Shown: one piece after another, positions 5,962-7,572 of the stretch
How positions within the stretch are numbered: the stretch's first letter is position 1
Layout: each line of letters starts with the position of its first letter
Source: Microcoleaceae cyanobacterium UBA9251
Lineage (GTDB): Bacteria; Cyanobacteriota; Cyanobacteriia; Cyanobacteriales; Microcoleaceae
Reading direction: 5' to 3'
NCBI GenBank assembly: GCA_003542015.1
Contig: DPLL01000068.1
Location: 1 to 7,572, forward strand
Length of the DNA stretch: 7,572 nt
The notes under the pieces: generated by a model
The model's input: only the letters and a program-made list of their open reading frames with translations
The model's database searches: none
Told to the model about the DNA's origin: nothing
Position numbers and translations under genes: made by a program

Positions 5962-6057
5962 GAGTTGATTTTAAAGATTGAGTATCTGGCTGTACGCCGT
6001 GGAAAAATCGTAATTAAAGTCAATCCTATCCAAAAAGGATTAGAAATAGAGCATTGA
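5962..6057 (+). pseudogene. TnpB fragment (about 31 codons)
   Basis: The frame is open from 5962 to the TGA at 6055-6057. It contains EYLAVRRGKIVIKVNP, which matches the pattern in TnpB proteins just before the zinc-finger Cys residues (a G-K-x-V-x-K-V-N-P stretch followed by TSQECSxCG). Here the finger is missing: NP is followed by IQKGLEIEH and a stop, and GLEIEH itself could be the remnant of the later CGLxIxRD segment, implying a deletion between the two. There is no start codon and no catalytic residue. The match is from memory, not from a search. Confidence 0.45.
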
Positions 6058-6060
6058 AAA

Positions 6061-6228
6061 TGGTACGCGGGGACTCTCGCGTTACGGGCGTGGGACGCGC
6101 CTAAACGCCCAAAAGATCTCACCACGCTCAAAAAGCAAACGCGAGTGAGGCAAGGGAACCCTAGCAATAGGGATATTAAGACCGAAATGTCTTAAGAATC
6201 CTCACGCCTGACTGCCCAGGAATGTCAA
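6061..6228 (+). ncRNA. omega-RNA-like structured region at the right end of the TnpB element
   Basis: A series of short stems is visible: ACGCG/CGCGT (6065-6069 with 6078-6082), GGGCG/CGCCC (6086-6090 with 6106-6110), CTCAC/GTGAG (6118-6122 with 6145-6149), CCCTA/TAGGG (6159-6163 with 6168-6172) and TTAAGAC/GTCTTAA (6176-6182 with 6189-6195). Their order and the TGTCAA end resemble the guide RNA encoded at the 3' end of tnpB elements, where the sequence after the right end acts as guide. The final terminal hairpin (6199-6222) is poor, with only CCTG/CAGG pairing. Expression is unproven. Confidence 0.45.
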
Positions 6229-6249
6229 ACCCTTTCATGGATAGGTGAA

Positions 6250-7089
6250 ATGGACATATCTATAATTGGCGATCAGAATTACATTTTGGGGATAGCAGCA
6301 CTGCTGAAGTCCATAGAACTTAATGTTACCGAAGATCCGAATCAGTCGGTTAACATTACTATTGTATCAACTGGGTTTAATACACAGCAAAAATAAAGGT
6401 TGCAGAAGTGCTGCAAATACGATCTAGAATGGCAACAAGTTAAACCTAATTACAATGAATTGCTGTCGCTTTCGGGTTCTGCACTCACTTACGCTAGATT
6501 GGAGCCGGAGCAATACACAAATGCCAAAGAAAGGCTGATTTGGCTCGACAGCGATATGATTGTTTTGGGAAGCTTAGAGCCGCTGTGGAATTTAGACTTT
6601 CAAGGAATGCCAATAGCAGCAGCCCCGAACGTCTGGGGAAATCCCAATAATCCTGAAGATAAAAAGCCTTATTTCAATGCAGGCTTATTAGTTTTCAATA
6701 TGAAGCTTTGGGCCGCAGAAAAACTGTCGGAAAAAATGATGGCTAACGCTAAAGTCAACCTTTGGTGCGATTGCGACCAAGGGACATCCAATTCGGTTTT
6801 AGCGGGGAGATGGCTTAAACTCGATCAGGTATGGAACAACCACGATACTGATGATACCTCTACTAAAGTGATGCACTTTATATCGAGACCAAAACCGTGG
6901 GAAAGTGCCACACCGAATAAATTATGGATGGAGATGTTGTCTCAAACACCGTTTAAGGATGAACTGGACAAAATTCAAAATAATTCTGATTGGCTTGCGG
7001 GCTTAAAGCTAAAATACAGAAGATGGGAGCCGTGGCTGAGACAACCGATCAAAAAAATCAAGAGTTACCTGAAAAATCGAGCCAGGTAA
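6250..7089 (+). pseudogene. glycosyltransferase family 8 gene interrupted by one in-frame stop
   Basis: From the ATG at 6250 one frame runs to the TAA at 7087-7089, 279 codons, broken only by a TAA at 6394-6396 (codon 49). The first 48 residues (MDISIIGDQNYILGIAALLK and following) are the expected GT-A N-terminal strand and helix of a family-8 retaining glycosyltransferase. The rest has the metal-binding DxD in IWLDSDMIV (codons 100-102), YFNAGLLVFN, DQGTSNSVL and the C-terminal HFISRPKPW. It would transfer a sugar from a nucleotide sugar, perhaps for a surface glycan; donor and acceptor are unknown. A reading frame restarting at the TTG at 6400 gives 229 residues but lacks the nucleotide-binding N terminus, so activity is doubtful. 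AGGTGA lies immediately before the ATG, with GGAT at better distance. A stop mutation (for example GAA or CAA to TAA), or a sequencing error, explains the break. Confidence 0.8.
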
Positions 7090-7103
7090 ATTACAACGCA
7101 GGA

Positions 7104-7142
7104 AGCTTTCATCCCCGTGGCTGACCGCAGGGGATGAAAGCT
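7104..7142. repeat. strong 13-bp stem-loop after the glycosyltransferase gene
   Basis: AGCTTTCATCCCC (7104-7116) and GGGGATGAAAGCT (7130-7142) are perfectly complementary with a 13-base loop. It begins 15 bases after the glycosyltransferase stop. No T-run follows on the plus strand, so it could be a factor-independent terminator only in a weak form; an RNA-end hairpin or a transposon-end or small palindromic element is also possible. Confidence 0.6.
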
Positions 7143-7145
7143 AGC

Positions 7146-7529
7146 AATCGACTAAATATACGAATACAGTCGATCGCGCACCAAGAATTTGCTGTAGCCA
7201 AAAATAAAAATAACATTATAGACTGTGCGATCGACCCAGAAGCGATGTATACCGAGTTAAGCCAGTAGCGGCGGAATGTTGACAACATTTTGCTAGCGGG
7301 TTTGTATTATACAACACGATCTTGCGCACAGCAATTAAAATAGTTTGGATTTACTGAAGATCAGGCACCATTTTTCGATCGAACTTTTCCTGTTCGGCGC
7401 AATCCCTGGCTGGGAAAGTGGCGAGGTACAGCCCCCAAGCTTGTAGAAATTGGTGCCGCCATGTCACATCGATCGGAAAATAGCCTAAAAACCCTGCGAG
7501 TTCAGTCTAAGGGTGAAAGACAACGGTAG
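7146..7529 (+). pseudogene. degraded reading frame of unknown function with two TAG stops
   Basis: A single frame reads through from 7146 to the TAG at 7527-7529 with only two interruptions, TAG at 7266-7268 and TAG at 7341-7343. The last open part is 61 codons (7344-7526) and has protein-like composition, for example FGFTEDQAPFFDR and NPWLGKWRG. The middle part includes NILLAGLYYTTRSCAQQLK. Both stops could come from CAG by a single change. No start codon suits the beginning, and the frame begins next to the stem-loop, so the 5' end may be lost. I do not recognise the family. The case for an old gene rests only on frame continuity and composition. Confidence 0.35.
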
Positions 7530-7542
7530 ACTAAAATCTACC
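7525..7542. repeat. small perfect inverted repeat
   Basis: GGTAGA (7525-7530) and TCTACC (7537-7542) flank CTAAAA. It overlaps the final TAG of the degraded frame. The role is unknown; a short terminator is possible but no T-run follows. Confidence 0.3.
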
Positions 7543-7572
7543 AGAAAAACGTTAATCTTGTCCAACTACCAA

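Larger units (their letters stand above)
5867..6228 (+). mobile_element. decayed TnpB-type insertion element (IS200/IS605 or IS607 group), internally deleted
   Basis: The proposed left end has GGGTTTAAAACCCC followed by the subterminal hairpin CCGTCCT-TCT-AGGACGG (5881-5897), and then an imperfect palindrome (5912-5932). The interior keeps only a scrap of a TnpB frame. The 3' part is strongly structured and ends in TGTCAA (6223-6228), as the right ends of cyanobacterial tnpB elements do in my memory. At about 360 bp it is far too short to carry transposase or a full tnpB, so it is a relic or a non-autonomous derivative. The exact left boundary is uncertain. It lies 21 bases before the glycosyltransferase start and has probably displaced that gene's own promoter. 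Confidence 0.55.

Noticed and set aside
5910..6167. 85-residue open frame on the minus strand
   Set aside because: It lies across the structured right end of the transposon relic, has an unconvincing composition, and is best explained as a shadow of the RNA-like region.
6394..7343. Recoding of TAA and TAG as sense codons
   Set aside because: The transporter genes use TAA, TAG and TGA as normal ends (TAG in both permeases), so mutation is the simpler explanation.
1..7572. tRNA, rRNA or riboswitch
   Set aside because: I saw no cloverleaf, rRNA-like segment or recognisable riboswitch core on either strand.

Overview
The window looks like an accessory stretch of a cyanobacterial chromosome, most likely a filamentous form of the Microcoleus/Oscillatoria kind. 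The signs are three exact HIP1 octamers (GCGATCGC at 1556, 2935 and 4420), many near-HIP1 words, and several short heptanucleotide tandem arrays (STRR type). The genus is an inference; no marker gene is present.

From left to right: a small acidic hypothetical gene on the minus strand (89-310); a 300-base gap with two weak inverted repeats; then a complete four-gene ABC sugar importer of the CUT1 (MalEFGK/Ugp-like) class, read on the minus strand from about 5324 down to 674. Its order in the direction of transcription is substrate-binding protein, MalF-type permease, MalG-type permease, MalK/UgpC-type ATPase. All four parts are intact. The substrate cannot be read from the sequence; trehalose, maltose, sucrose, glucosylglycerol or glycerol-3-phosphate are all possible for this family. 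Each of the three gaps inside the operon carries heptamer arrays, and in three genes the stop codon lies in or directly against an array. A 15-bp perfect stem-loop sits just behind the binding-protein gene.

Upstream of the operon (5325-5866) is a non-coding region with two more heptamer arrays, an inverted repeat, three direct repeats at 10-bp spacing that could be an operator, and a cluster of dispersed palindromic repeats.

At about 5867-6228 lies what I read as a decayed TnpB-type transposon: a left-end hairpin, a short scrap of TnpB reading frame, and a well-kept structured 3' region resembling an omega-RNA joined to the right end. It ends about 20 bases before the start of a family-8 glycosyltransferase gene on the plus strand. 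That gene is complete except for one in-frame TAA at codon 49. A strong stem-loop follows it, and then a degraded reading frame with two TAG stops. The right third of the window is therefore a decaying region beside a healthy transport operon.
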